This document shows positions 1 through 7,899 of a stretch of DNA of 33,809 nt, piece by piece. Each line of letters begins with the position of its first letter. Within the stretch, counting starts at the first letter, position 1. Origin of the DNA: HyVt-337 sp964428895 (GTDB lineage: Bacteria; Planctomycetota; Phycisphaerae; SM23-33); assembly GCA_964428895.1 (NCBI GenBank), contig CAYRZU010000031.1, positions 1 through 33,809 on the forward strand, written 5' to 3'. The notes below the pieces were generated by a model that had not been told where the DNA came from, searched no databases, and worked only from the letters and a program-made list of their open reading frames with translations. The translations under genes were made by a program, and so were the position numbers.

Positions 1-12
1 CCGTGACTTAGT

Positions 13-429
13 TCAACGCCCACGGATTACCATTGTCGCTGACGACGTACACGTCAGCTCGGTGTCCCACATGCAGAAACCGTCGAAATGCTTGGCGGTG
101 ATGACGAGGTACTCCATCCCCGCCGCCTTGGCCAACTCGACCCACTCGGTCGCGTTGAATTCGGTGGGGTTGAATTGGGCCGCCAGCCTTTCGTACTCGG
201 CGGCCGGGGTGCGCTTGGCCTGCATCACCCATTCCCCTTCAGCCGGAATCGCGTACAGGCCCCAATGAATGAACATGCCGAACTTGGCGTCATCGAACCA
301 AGCTGCTCTGTCAGGCCGAACTGCTCCGGTGGAGCTCTCCGTGGCCGCTGGCTGCTCATCGCTGCTGTCGCAACCGGCTAAGGCGATCGTTGCGATGATC
401 GCCGCGAACAGGATCATCCGAACGGACAT
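13..429 (-). pseudogene. alpha-L-fucosidase (GH29) N-terminal fragment, lipoprotein, disrupted
   Basis: The first residues form a lipoprotein signal peptide ending in the lipobox LAGC, so the product would be exported and lipid-anchored. After it come GH29 N-terminal signatures: FGMFIHWGLYAIP, EWVELAKAAGMEYLVITAKH and HFDGFCMWDTELT. GH29 enzymes release terminal alpha-L-fucose and usually have 400 or more residues; here the family match stops right after DTELT and the frame runs into a stop after about 12 unrelated residues. Shifting one base gives a short run reading VYVVSDNGNPWALN and then another stop, so a simple frameshift does not restore a full gene. The start was set at MSVRM because GAAGGGAAA lies just upstream; a longer in-frame start at 465 has no such support. 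It may be a pseudogene, a rearrangement breakpoint or an assembly error near the window edge. Family identity is good; the cause of the break is uncertain. Confidence 0.65.
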
Positions 430-492
430 GGTCGGTTTCCCTTCTGTATGATCCGAACCGAGCATCGAGGCGCGCCGGCTCGGCCGGCATGG

Positions 493-1494
493 CTAGCCGG
501 TGATGAGTTCCCTCATACGGTCGAGGATTCTCTTTTCGGCTTCCAAGGCTGCGCCAAACGTCTTCTTGATTGCTTGCCGACCAGCATGCGTGGCGCGCTT
601 CTTGCCCAGCCCTTCGCTGCCGAACCGACGTATGCCCTCGGCGGCAATGCTGTAGTCCTCGGCCACGTCAGCGAGAATCGTGGCCGTCGGACCGGTCAGC
701 TGTTGCGCGGCCTCGGCGAAGTAGTCGGCCAGGGCCGATCGCGCATTGTGCTGGAAGTTGATTGCCGTACAGCCGCCTTCGGCGCCGGGGATATCAATTT
801 CCGGCTTCAACAAGTCGGCCAGGAACTGCTCAAGCGCGCTGACGCCGAAATTGGACGAATCGCCGAAGCGTCCCACAGAGGGGTGATTATCCTGCCAGTC
901 GACCACTCGGTTGGCCAGTACCCGGATGGCTTCGTCCAGGGAAGGCTTCTCGATTGCCTCCGCGAGTCGATACATGCCTCCCCCGCCCAACGGTACCCAA
1001 TGAGGGACGTGGTTGGCGAACGTCTCCCAGGATACTGTGCCCTCCAAGGCGGGCCCGCCGACCCCGCGTGCCATCAGAGACCGGCGTTCGATGTCCTTGG
1101 CGTCGGTGTAGGCACAGACGACCGAGTCTTCCGGGCCGGCCATTTTCACCGGGTCGCCTGCGTCCAAGCCGGTCTTGATGAAATCCCACGCTTCGTCCGG
1201 GTCGGCTGTGTAGGTGGCGTCGAAGCGGCACCCCAGCAGGTCGCCGCGCTGGGGTAGGCCCATGTTGGAGGAGTAGACGGACACGCCGAAACCGTCCCGC
1301 ATGTAACAGAACGCCAACCCCAGCCCATCGGCGGCCTGGGCCTCTCCCCAGGTTGTCTCGGTGTACCCGGCGGCCTGGGCCAGCAAGTAGAGCACTTTCG
1401 CGCCGCTGATATTGTGTGTTTGCAGGATGTCGAAGTTCGCGGCAAACAGGTCGGTCATGTCCACTTTCGATGAACGTTTCTTATTGTGAGCCAT
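493..1494 (-). CDS. unassigned 333-residue protein, possibly BtrH/DUF4872-like
   Basis: I do not recognise this protein with certainty. It has no signal peptide or membrane segment and looks cytoplasmic. A glycine-rich middle (VPLGGGGMYRL, about residue 175) and the central order of segments loosely recall the papain-like BtrH_N/DUF4872 proteins that act as acyltransferases in butirosin-type pathways, but the catalytic Cys-His pair cannot be placed, so this is a weak suggestion. The C-terminal third is alanine-, glutamate- and lysine-rich and probably helical (AIKKTFGAALEAEKRILDRM). The start MAHNKKRSSK was chosen because AAGGAG lies 8 nt upstream; the frame is open for 17 more codons. It is divergent from the Gfo/Idh gene at 1638 and co-directional with the broken fucosidase gene 63 bp downstream. 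Confidence 0.6.
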   Translation of the reverse strand: MAHNKKRSSKVDMTDLFAANFDILQTHNISGAKVLYLLAQAAGYTETTWGEAQAADGLGLAFCYMRDGFGVSVYSSNMGLPQRGDLLGCRFDATYTADPDEAWDFIKTGLDAGDPVKMAGPEDSVVCAYTDAKDIERRSLMARGVGGPALEGTVSWETFANHVPHWVPLGGGGMYRLAEAIEKPSLDEAIRVLANRVVDWQDNHPSVGRFGDSSNFGVSALEQFLADLLKPEIDIPGAEGGCTAINFQHNARSALADYFAEAAQQLTGPTATILADVAEDYSIAAEGIRRFGSEGLGKKRATHAGRQAIKKTFGAALEAEKRILDRMRELITG

Positions 1495-1637
1495 AGGCCG
1501 TACTCCTTTGAGTAGATTGCACACCGCGCGGGGGTTGTTTCGCAAGTGCGCGGTCGGACAAAAGCGCGGCCGTCGGCGGGGCGCGTTGCGGGCCGATGTG
1601 GTAGACTCAACGCCTCGTTGAGCTTGAGGAGAGGCGC

Positions 1638-2729
1638 ATGGTTCTGACGATTCCGGAGCGGTTGGATTATGAGCGTGTGGTGCGGGTGGGGTTTGTGGGG
1701 TGTGGGTCGCATGCGTTTCGGAATATCTACCCCGCGCTGCAGTTCTTGCCGGTGCGGCTGGCGGCGGTGTGTGATCTGGATGTGGGGCGGGCCGAGGGAT
1801 TTGCGAGGCAGTTTGGGGCTGAGGCTGCTTATGGGAGTGTGGGAGACATGTTGACCCATGAGGGGTTGGAGGCGGTAATTGTTGTCACCAACTACGACGA
1901 ACGCGGTCGGCCTCGGTATCCGGTGATCGCCCAAGAGGCGCTGGCGGCGGGGATGCATGTGTGGATCGAAAAGCCGCCCGCGGCCACGCTGGCTGAGATC
2001 GAGGCACTGCAAGCGGCGGCCGATGCTGCCGGGAAGAACGTGGCGGTGGGCTTCAAGAAGATGTTCGCCCCCGGTAACGAAAAGGCCAAGGAGCTGATCG
2101 ACGCGCCGGACTTCGGCGCCATCTCGCTGGCGACGTTCCAATATCCGCTTCGCGTGCCGACCGTCGATGAAATGGCGCGCTACGCCGATGGCGAAGGCCT
2201 CGATGAGGTCGTCAGCTTTCTCGACCACATTTGCCACCCGGCCTCGCTGATGCTGATGTTGCTGGGCATGCCGAAGACCCTTTCCTGTCAGGTCGGCGCC
2301 AACGGCGGCAGTTCAGCCACGTTCACCTTCGAATCCGGTGCGGCCGCCACGTTGGCGATGAGTCACGGCGTGCCGATGGGGCCACTGTTCGAGCGGACCA
2401 TGATCGTCGGCGACGGCCAGGCCGTTACCGTCGAGAACAACATTCGCGTAACGCTCCACCGTCAGCCCGGCCTGGGCTACGGCGACGAGCCGGACTTCTT
2501 CGGCCCCGGGCTGGACGGCGCATCCTTAGGATGGGAGCCGGAGTTCTCGCTCGGGCAGCTCTACAACAAGGGCCTGTTCACGCTGGGCTACTGGGGTGAG
2601 CTGTATGAGTTCGTCAGTAGCATTATCGAAGATCGCTCGCCATCTAAAGGAACGCTCCAGGACGCATGGAACGTGACGCGAATCTTTGAGGCATTCAGCC
2701 AAGGGCCGGGTAAGGTGATCGACCTGTGA
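1638..2729 (+). CDS. Gfo/Idh/MocA family NAD(P)-dependent oxidoreductase
   Basis: The protein has 363 residues, typical for the family. The N-terminal Rossmann fold shows the dinucleotide-binding motif VGFVGCGSHA near residue 17, and the conserved EKP motif (WIEKPPAATLAEIEAL) sits near residue 113 at the end of the nucleotide-binding half. The rest matches the alpha/beta C-terminal substrate domain, with VGFKKMFAPGN as its opening strand. Members oxidise or reduce sugars, inositols or related polyols; the substrate cannot be read here. No signal peptide, so cytoplasmic. GAGGAGAG lies 8 nt before the ATG. The first 250 bp are unusually rich in G and T at third codon positions compared with the C-rich remainder. 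The PHP-domain gene follows 44 bp downstream on the same strand, so the two are probably co-transcribed. Confidence 0.9.
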   Translation: MVLTIPERLDYERVVRVGFVGCGSHAFRNIYPALQFLPVRLAAVCDLDVGRAEGFARQFGAEAAYGSVGDMLTHEGLEAVIVVTNYDERGRPRYPVIAQEALAAGMHVWIEKPPAATLAEIEALQAAADAAGKNVAVGFKKMFAPGNEKAKELIDAPDFGAISLATFQYPLRVPTVDEMARYADGEGLDEVVSFLDHICHPASLMLMLLGMPKTLSCQVGANGGSSATFTFESGAAATLAMSHGVPMGPLFERTMIVGDGQAVTVENNIRVTLHRQPGLGYGDEPDFFGPGLDGASLGWEPEFSLGQLYNKGLFTLGYWGELYEFVSSIIEDRSPSKGTLQDAWNVTRIFEAFSQGPGKVIDL

Positions 2730-2733
2730 GAGA

Positions 2734-2753
2734 CCCAGGCCGCGCGGCCTGGG
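2734..2753. repeat. perfect 20-bp palindrome between the oxidoreductase and PHP genes
   Basis: CCCAGGCCGC followed by its exact complement GCGGCCTGGG. It could form a strong RNA hairpin just after the oxidoreductase stop codon, but no T-run follows, so it is more likely an mRNA-stabilising or attenuating hairpin than a full terminator. Confidence 0.55.
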
Positions 2754-2773
2754 CGTAGTGAAAGGACAGACGC

Positions 2774-3823
2774 ATGAAGCAGACCGCAGCCCAGAAGCGC
2801 GATTGGCTCAAGGGCGTCCGAGAAGCCGGCGTCTACAACAGTGTGACTGGCTACCGCAAGCGATTGGCCTCGTACCTGGCCGAGACGCGCAAGCTGCTCG
2901 GTAAGAAGGTGTATCTCGCCGACCTGCACACGCATTCGGCCTACAGCGACGGGGCGGGTACGGTCGCCGAGAATGCCGAATGGGCCGCCCTGGCGGGGTT
3001 GGACTTTATCTTTGCGACCGATCACGGCACGACCAAGCCCAAGCGCGTCGTCGGCAAGATCCCCAACGCGAGTTGGGGCGAGGAGACCGGCGGCGGCTGG
3101 TACCACGTGGGCATCCTGGAACCGACCCCCGACCACAAATACAAGAACGAGCAGTCGCTCCCCGAGGCCTGGGAAGAAGTCAAAGCCCTTACGCGATTCC
3201 AGTGGGTGGCCCATCCGTTCTGGGCTTACGAACAGCCGCCCGAGGAGCAGTACCAGCAAGTGCTGAGCGATATGAGTGAACTCGGCGACATGGCGTTCGA
3301 GATGGCCAACGGTTGCGCCGAGGTGGCCGACGCATATTTCCTGACCGGCCCGGCCGGCTCGCGATTGGCAGATGATCTGCTCTGTCGGGGTCAGCGGGTC
3401 ACGCTGGTCGGCGCCAGCGACTGTCACCGCGTGGTGGAAATCGGCACAGCCTGGACCGGCATCTTCGCCGAGCGCTGCACGTCAAAGTCGCTGATCGAAG
3501 CGCTACGCGTGGGCAACTGTTTTGCCTCCGAGGCCCCGCTGCTGGATGTCACTTGCAACGGCAAGCCCATGGGTTCGACGCTCAAGCCCAAGGTTGGCGC
3601 GGCGCTGAAGTTCCGCGCCCGCATCGCCGCCAGCCGCGGCGTGGCGTTCGTGAAGGTGATCGCTGGCGGCAAGATCATCAAAGAGGTCTGGCCCAAGCAC
3701 GAGCCGGTGGTCGACCTGGCCATCGACCGAAAGGCCGGCCGCAAGAACAGCTACCTCCGCGTTGAAACCGTCGACGCCAACGGCCGACACGCGTTTTCGA
3801 CCCCCATCTACGTTCGGCCGTGA
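2774..3823 (+). CDS. PHP-domain metal-dependent phosphoesterase, CehA/McbA-like
   Basis: The PHP signature starts near residue 53 with LADLHTHSAYSDGAGT, giving the HxH metal ligands, followed by FIFATDHG (residue about 82), WVAHPFW (about 150) and LVGASDCHR (about 215). These are the metal-binding motifs of the PHP fold used by histidinol phosphatase, polymerase-associated PHP domains and the CehA/McbA group. About 100 C-terminal residues lie beyond the catalytic part and contain beta-type stretches (KFRARIAASRGVAFVKVIAGG) as in CehA-like proteins. No signal peptide is seen; residues 1-45 are basic and helical. The substrate is unknown; a phosphoester or phosphonate is plausible. The ATG follows AAAGGACAG. 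It ends 22 bp before a strong terminator and probably shares a transcript with the upstream oxidoreductase. Confidence 0.85.
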   Translation: MKQTAAQKRDWLKGVREAGVYNSVTGYRKRLASYLAETRKLLGKKVYLADLHTHSAYSDGAGTVAENAEWAALAGLDFIFATDHGTTKPKRVVGKIPNASWGEETGGGWYHVGILEPTPDHKYKNEQSLPEAWEEVKALTRFQWVAHPFWAYEQPPEEQYQQVLSDMSELGDMAFEMANGCAEVADAYFLTGPAGSRLADDLLCRGQRVTLVGASDCHRVVEIGTAWTGIFAERCTSKSLIEALRVGNCFASEAPLLDVTCNGKPMGSTLKPKVGAALKFRARIAASRGVAFVKVIAGGKIIKEVWPKHEPVVDLAIDRKAGRKNSYLRVETVDANGRHAFSTPIYVRP

Positions 3824-3844
3824 CGACCGACCCAGCGCAAGAAG

Positions 3845-3876
3845 AAGCGGGGCGTTCCTTCCGGATCGCCCCGCTT
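3845..3876. terminator. bidirectional intrinsic terminator between convergent genes
   Basis: A perfect 10-bp stem, AAGCGGGGCG with CGCCCCGCTT, around a 12-nt loop, followed on the plus strand by a T-rich run (TGCTTTGTT). It lies between the PHP gene ending at 3823 and the minus-strand gene ending at 3898, so it can serve both. Confidence 0.8.
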
Positions 3877-3897
3877 TGCTTTGTTCTCATTCGCTGA

Positions 3898-4767
3898 CTA
3901 GCTGCGCCAGGGGCGTGCGCGAGAACCCGCGAGCTTCTCGTTGATGATCCGCGCGGCGATCTCGACGTCGCCGGCGATCTCGTAATCGAACATCCCGGCG
4001 AAGATGAAGTCCGCCCCGTGCTCGAACACGTACTCGAACGCGCTGTCGGGGGCAATCGTTCCGGCCGCCATGGTCTTGAAGGCGATCCAGGGCTTCTCGA
4101 CCGTCTGCATGAACGCGGCGGTCTCGGCCGGGTCGCGGTCCCAGTAGCCAATGTTCTCTTCGGTCGCCCATTCCAATTGGCTGGGGTCGCGGTTCGGGCC
4201 GGACTCGTAGTCGTGGTGGTGGAAAGTCTTGACGTAGAAGTCCGGGTCGAGCCCTTCAGCCTCGGAGGCCTTGATGACGTTCAGGTCGTGAGCGCCCACG
4301 CCTGCGGGCACGCCGCACTCTCGGAAAATGTCCAAGCATCGGCCGATCACGTCGATTTGGCCGCCCGCGACCAGCCCGTCCGAGTGACAGCCCCACACGT
4401 AGAAGGCGTCGGCCCCCATCTCCGCCAGGCGAAGGACCTCTTCGCGATAGGGCTCCGCGGCCGTATCGGCCGTCGGGCAGAGCGCCCACTGCAGCTTGCC
4501 GCCGCGCTTGCGGTGCTCGACCAGCAATTGGTGCACCCAATCCACGGTGTGCACGTTCATGCCCGTGATCCCGTTGTCCTCGGCGATCGCGAATGTCTCC
4601 AGGACCTTCTCGGGCGTGTTGTAGTGCTCGACCAGGCGGAACACGTAATGCTGGTCGCGACAGTGGTGGTAGTGGGTCAGCAAGTTGCCGCCCAACATCA
4701 TGCGGGACAACTCCAGCTCGCCGATGCGGCCGGTCGGCAACGCGGCGGTGACGGCTTCTGATGACAT
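3898..4767 (-). CDS. aldo/keto reductase-like TIM-barrel protein, paralogue 1
   Basis: 289 residues. The opening GRIGELELSRMMLGGN resembles the first strand of aldo/keto reductases (usually LGKTGLKVSRLGLGGN). After that the protein is distinct: a His-rich stretch LTHYHHCRDQHYV near residue 31, MNVHTVDWVHQLL, FYVWGCHSDGLVAG, FYVKTFHHHDYESG and WIAFKTMAAGTIAP. The repeated strand-helix pattern fits a TIM barrel. The usual Asp-Tyr-Lys-His catalytic tetrad cannot be placed, so redox activity is doubtful; the clustered histidines and aspartates could bind metal. No signal peptide. AAGGAG sits 7-8 nt before the ATG. It lies 36 bp downstream of a close paralogue at 4804-5679 and the two probably form an operon. 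Function unknown. Confidence 0.8.
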   Translation of the reverse strand: MSSEAVTAALPTGRIGELELSRMMLGGNLLTHYHHCRDQHYVFRLVEHYNTPEKVLETFAIAEDNGITGMNVHTVDWVHQLLVEHRKRGGKLQWALCPTADTAAEPYREEVLRLAEMGADAFYVWGCHSDGLVAGGQIDVIGRCLDIFRECGVPAGVGAHDLNVIKASEAEGLDPDFYVKTFHHHDYESGPNRDPSQLEWATEENIGYWDRDPAETAAFMQTVEKPWIAFKTMAAGTIAPDSAFEYVFEHGADFIFAGMFDYEIAGDVEIAARIINEKLAGSRARPWRS

Positions 4768-4803
4768 CGTCTGCTCCTTGGGTGCGGACAGTGCGGGGCG
4801 CGC

Positions 4804-5679
4804 CTAGCCACCGAAGGGGCGGGCGCGGTTCTTGACGGCGTCGCTGTTGAGGACGCTCGTGGCGATCTCGACGTCCTCGGCGATGTCGAAATCGAACATG
4901 CCGGCGTAGACGAAGTCGGCGCCGTTCTCGTAGACGTACTCGAACGCGCTTTGCGGGGCGATGGTCCCCGCGGCCATGGTCTTGAAGGCGATCCAGGGCT
5001 TGGTGACGTTGGCCATGAACGCGGCCGTCGCGTCCGGGTCGCGGTCCCAGTAGCCGGGGATCTCGGTGTAGGCTTCGGTCAATTCCGAGACATCCTTGGG
5101 CGCGGTCGGGTAGTCGTGGTGGTGGAACGTCTTGACGTAGAAGTCCGCGCCAAACCCTTGGGCTTCGGACGTCTCGATGACGGCCAGGTCGTGGGTGCCC
5201 ACGCCGGCCGGCACGTTGTGCGAGCGGAAGATATCCAGGATGCGGGGGATCACGTCGCTGCGGCCGTCACGGACCAGCACGTCGGAGTGTTCGCCCCAGA
5301 CGTAGAACGCGTTGGCGCCCAGGTCGGTCAGGCGAGCGATCTCTTCCTTATATTCCTTGAGGTCGGGGTCGTCGACATCGGCCGTTGGGCAGAAGATCCA
5401 CTGCAGCTTGCCGCCGGCGTCGCGGTGCTTCTTCAAGAGTTGGTGCGTGAAGTCTACGGTGTGGACGCTCATCGTATTGATGCCGCACGCCTCAGCCTTG
5501 GCGAACGTCTCCAGGAGCTTCTCGGGCGTGTTGTAGTTGGCCACGAGGTTGTAGACGTAATTCTGGTCGCGACAGTGATGGTAATGGGTCAGCAAGTTGC
5601 CGCCCAGAATCAGACGCGAGACTTCCATGTCGCCGATCTTCCCGGTCGGCAGCGCGGCGGTAGCCGTTTCCGATGACAT
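4804..5679 (-). CDS. aldo/keto reductase-like TIM-barrel protein, paralogue 2
   Basis: 291 residues, aligning end to end with the gene at 3898-4767: MSSETATAALPTGKIGDMEV, then LILGGNLLTHYHHCRDQNYV, MSVHTVDFTHQLL, FYVWGEHSDVLV, FYVKTFHHHDYP and WIAFKTMAAGTIAP. The two copies are clearly homologous but have diverged between these motifs, so the duplication is not recent. Conserved histidines in both copies (YHHCRDQ, FHHHDY, VHTVD) mark the likely functional site. The start follows AAGGAG at about 7 nt. A 94-bp spacer separates it from the MazG-like gene upstream, making this the first gene of the two-gene unit. Function unknown; an isomerase, epimerase or aldo/keto reductase relative are all possible. 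Confidence 0.8.
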   Translation of the reverse strand: MSSETATAALPTGKIGDMEVSRLILGGNLLTHYHHCRDQNYVYNLVANYNTPEKLLETFAKAEACGINTMSVHTVDFTHQLLKKHRDAGGKLQWIFCPTADVDDPDLKEYKEEIARLTDLGANAFYVWGEHSDVLVRDGRSDVIPRILDIFRSHNVPAGVGTHDLAVIETSEAQGFGADFYVKTFHHHDYPTAPKDVSELTEAYTEIPGYWDRDPDATAAFMANVTKPWIAFKTMAAGTIAPQSAFEYVYENGADFVYAGMFDFDIAEDVEIATSVLNSDAVKNRARPFGG

Positions 5680-5773
5680 TGACTACTCCTTGGTAAGGGG
5701 ATGGCCTGAACATAGCAATTCTCGGCCGGCCAAACAAGGCGACCCCGTTCGTTCCATTCGTCCCCATACCGTG

Positions 5774-6040
5774 CTATTGGTCCGTGTATTTTCGCTTGTT
5801 GTCGCGGCCTTGGGCCCACTCGGCATCGAGATCGAGGCTGGATTTGGCCGCCAGTTCGAACAGCAGGAATAGCACGTCATAGACCTGATGGCTCAATCGC
5901 TCCGGGTCGTCCAGCGCCGCCTTGAGCGCGGCGTATTCCTGATCGAGCATGGCGAGGATGTCGGAAACGCTCTCCTTGCCGGCCGGATCAACGGCGTTGA
6001 GGAACTCGCCTGCTTCATCTCTGTATGCATTGAGGCTCAT
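5774..6040 (-). CDS. small MazG-like protein
   Basis: 88 residues, starting MSLNAYRDEAGEFLNAV. The C-terminal half, QVYDVLFLLFELAAKSSLDL, matches the conserved ELxDVLF..LA...GIDL segment of MazG/HisE-type all-alpha nucleotide pyrophosphohydrolases, and the end (NKRKY) matches the family's terminal KxxRY. The expected ExxE metal-binding pair in the preceding helix is poorly kept (DQEYAALKAAL), so activity is uncertain. The ATG overlaps the stop of the upstream methyltransferase as ATGA, which implies translational coupling; the longer open frame upstream lies inside that methyltransferase gene. It is the last gene of the minus-strand block. Confidence 0.6.
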   Translation of the reverse strand: MSLNAYRDEAGEFLNAVDPAGKESVSDILAMLDQEYAALKAALDDPERLSHQVYDVLFLLFELAAKSSLDLDAEWAQGRDNKRKYTDQ

Positions 6041-6666
6041 TGGGAAGGCTTTCTGGCGATGACGCGGTTGACCGCGTGCTGGCGCGGCACGCCGCTGGAC
6101 ATGCAGTCGAATATCTCTTCCGTGCACCATTCGATGCGCCAATCGTGATAGTAGCTGAGCAACTCGCCGGACGTCCAAGGATGTGAGTTCGCGTCGCCGT
6201 CCGGTGATCGGGCGATGAAGGGCTTCCGGACAAACACCGAGAACACATTCAGCCCGCCGGGCGTCGTGAAGGATTTGTAGTTGGCGAACAGTTCCGGCCG
6301 CATGGCTTCAGGAACGCATTGGAACACGGCCGTCGAGAACAGAATGTCACACGGCTCTGAGAGCCGGAAATCAGTGACGCTTGCCTGGAATGCGTTGATG
6401 CGGACCCCGATGTCCTCGGCCAGACGCGATGTCTTCTCGACCCCCTCGTGAGAAATGTCGAAGGCGTCGACGAGGTATCCATTGCGCGCGAAGAACAGGG
6501 CGTTGCGCCCCTCGCCGCAGCCGATGTCCAGGAGCCTCACCGGCCGATCAGGCGGCAGGAGCTTGAGGACGTCATAGCACGTAGCCGACGGCTTCATGCC
6601 CCAATACAGCGCGTCAGCACCGTATCGCTCGTCGTACTGCTGTGCCGTCTCTTCGTTCTTGTCCAT
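6037..6666 (-). CDS. class I SAM-dependent methyltransferase, TehB-like
   Basis: 209 residues with a canonical Rossmann methyltransferase core: motif I LLDIGCGEGRNALFFA near residue 45, the acidic residue after strand 2 (VDAFDIS), motif II and III region ITAFQASVTDF-like, then LFSTAVFQCV. The N-terminus (QYDERYG, YWGMKPSATCYDVL) is that of the tellurite-resistance TehB type. TehB proteins methylate tellurite and other chalcogen or thiol substrates; the true substrate is unknown. No signal peptide. It overlaps the MazG-like gene by 4 bp and lies 22 bp after the stop of the methyltransferase at 6689. Cytoplasmic. Confidence 0.8.
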   Translation of the reverse strand: MDKNEETAQQYDERYGADALYWGMKPSATCYDVLKLLPPDRPVRLLDIGCGEGRNALFFARNGYLVDAFDISHEGVEKTSRLAEDIGVRINAFQASVTDFRLSEPCDILFSTAVFQCVPEAMRPELFANYKSFTTPGGLNVFSVFVRKPFIARSPDGDANSHPWTSGELLSYYHDWRIEWCTEEIFDCMSSGVPRQHAVNRVIARKPSQ

Positions 6667-6688
6667 GATCCATCTTCCCAGGCCAGCG

Positions 6689-7393
6689 TTAGGATTGGCT
6701 TAGGCGCCATTCTCCCTCGAACGTCACTCGCGCGGCGAAGTAGACCTTGCCGAAATGCTCCACGGATACGTCGACGCCGTGGTCGGTCGCCAGGGCTGCC
6801 AGGTCGTCTCGGTCGAAGTACTTCTTATAGATCTCGAACGCTCGGCCGTCGGCGAGGGTGCGCGTCTGTGGGCCCTTTTTGGAGCGGCTCTGGGCTCGGG
6901 CGTCATTCCAGACCGAGTCCAGGATCAGGATCTGACCGGCCGCTTTCAGCGCCGTCTTGAGCCTGTCGAAGAGCTGCGCCTCCTGTCCGACTGTGAAGTG
7001 ACTGATGAGGAACGCTGCCAGGGCCGTGTCGAACCGGTCTTCGCCGAAGTCATAAGCCAGCGCGTCGCCGGTGATGGTGGTCGTCCGATCGGTGGCGCCC
7101 GCCGAGGCCGCGCGGTCTCGTGCGACGGCCAGCATCTCCTGCGACTGATCGAATAGCGTGATGTGGCTGCAGCGGCTGGCGTAGTAGGGCAGCCAGAAGG
7201 CCGTCCCGCACGCCAGGTCCAGCAGGTCCCCCTGGCAGGTGCGTTCGACGATGCGGGCGAGGATGTCGACCTCATCCCGATAGGCCTGCGGGTCGGAGAT
7301 AGACGCCGGCCCGCCGCCCAGATAGACGTCGTCAAACTCGGGCGCACGCTGCGCGTAGTAGTCAAACATACTGCCTGTCAAATCGTCGCTCAT
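6689..7393 (-). CDS. class I SAM-dependent methyltransferase
   Basis: 234 residues. Motif I is LLDLACGTAFWLPYYA near residue 56, followed by ITLFDQSQEMLAVARD (motif post I), ITGDALAYDFGEDRFD (motif II) and FLISHF. The GxGxG segment reads CGTAFW, so the second and third glycines are replaced; this still occurs in active members. The C-terminal part carries YKKYFDRDDLAALATDHG, as in several small-molecule methyltransferases. Substrate unknown. Its stop codon is part of TCCTAAC, which matches the left half of an integron attC site. Its ATG overlaps the stop of the ankyrin-repeat gene upstream (ATGA), so the pair is translationally coupled. Confidence 0.8.
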   Translation of the reverse strand: MSDDLTGSMFDYYAQRAPEFDDVYLGGGPASISDPQAYRDEVDILARIVERTCQGDLLDLACGTAFWLPYYASRCSHITLFDQSQEMLAVARDRAASAGATDRTTTITGDALAYDFGEDRFDTALAAFLISHFTVGQEAQLFDRLKTALKAAGQILILDSVWNDARAQSRSKKGPQTRTLADGRAFEIYKKYFDRDDLAALATDHGVDVSVEHFGKVYFAARVTFEGEWRLSQS

Positions 7394-7845
7394 TGTGCTT
7401 CTATTCGCCCAAGGACCTTCGCGCCGCGGCGCTCAAGGAGCGCGACGATGGCGGCGTGGCCTTCGGTGGTACCCGGCGAACCTTCCTCAGCCAACTTGCC
7501 GTCTACGTCATCGAGCGCCAGCGCCAGCGGGGAGGGGTCTTCGTCCATTCCATCCACGTCGCACCCGCGCTCGACCAGGAGTTCGGCGATGTCGGCCCAG
7601 CCGTGCCACGCCGCGAAGCCAAGGGCGGTGCCTTTGTAGAACGCGTCCTTGGCCTCGATGTCGGCGCCGCGGGCTAGCAGCAGTTCCACCACCGCAATCT
7701 GATTGGCGCAGGTAGCATGAATGATCGCCGGCATCTCGTCGTCCGACCGGCAGTTCACCAGCGACGGCTCAGCCTCAAGCATCTGCTCAAGCGCGCCGGC
7801 ATCTCCGGCCTTGCAGGCGTCAATGAATGCGTTTGAATTATTCAT
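7390..7845 (-). CDS. ankyrin-repeat protein
   Basis: 151 residues made of about three to four ankyrin repeats. The clearest are IIHATCANQIAVVELLLARG (near residue 41), ALGFAAWHGWADIAELLVER (near residue 75) and a last weaker one ending EGHAAIVALLERRGAKV. The N-terminus FIDACKAGDAGALEQMLEAE is a typical capping half repeat. No signal peptide, no extra domain. Ankyrin proteins of this size act as protein-binding adaptors. The gene begins 26 nt after a GTTGGGC core-like site and overlaps the next methyltransferase by 4 bp, so the two could form one two-gene cassette. Binding partner unknown; the coupled methyltransferase is the obvious candidate. Confidence 0.85.
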   Translation of the reverse strand: MNNSNAFIDACKAGDAGALEQMLEAEPSLVNCRSDDEMPAIIHATCANQIAVVELLLARGADIEAKDAFYKGTALGFAAWHGWADIAELLVERGCDVDGMDEDPSPLALALDDVDGKLAEEGSPGTTEGHAAIVALLERRGAKVLGRIEAQ

Positions 7846-7871
7846 CGCGCGTCTCGCCCTCGTTATCGAAC

Positions 7872-7878
7872 GCCCAAC
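7872..7878 (-). other. attC core-like heptamer GTTGGGC before the ankyrin gene
   Basis: On the minus strand this spacer reads CGACGTTGGGCG, an exact GTTRRRY integron core site, 26 nt before the ankyrin start. The arms GGCC on either side of the upstream stop codon could supply short L boxes, but the opposite core box is degenerate (GGCCAAG in place of RYYYAAC). Supported only as part of the pattern seen at 11201, 12627, 14052 and 14739. Confidence 0.35.
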
Positions 7879-7899
7879 GTCGCGGCCAGGGCGTGCGGC

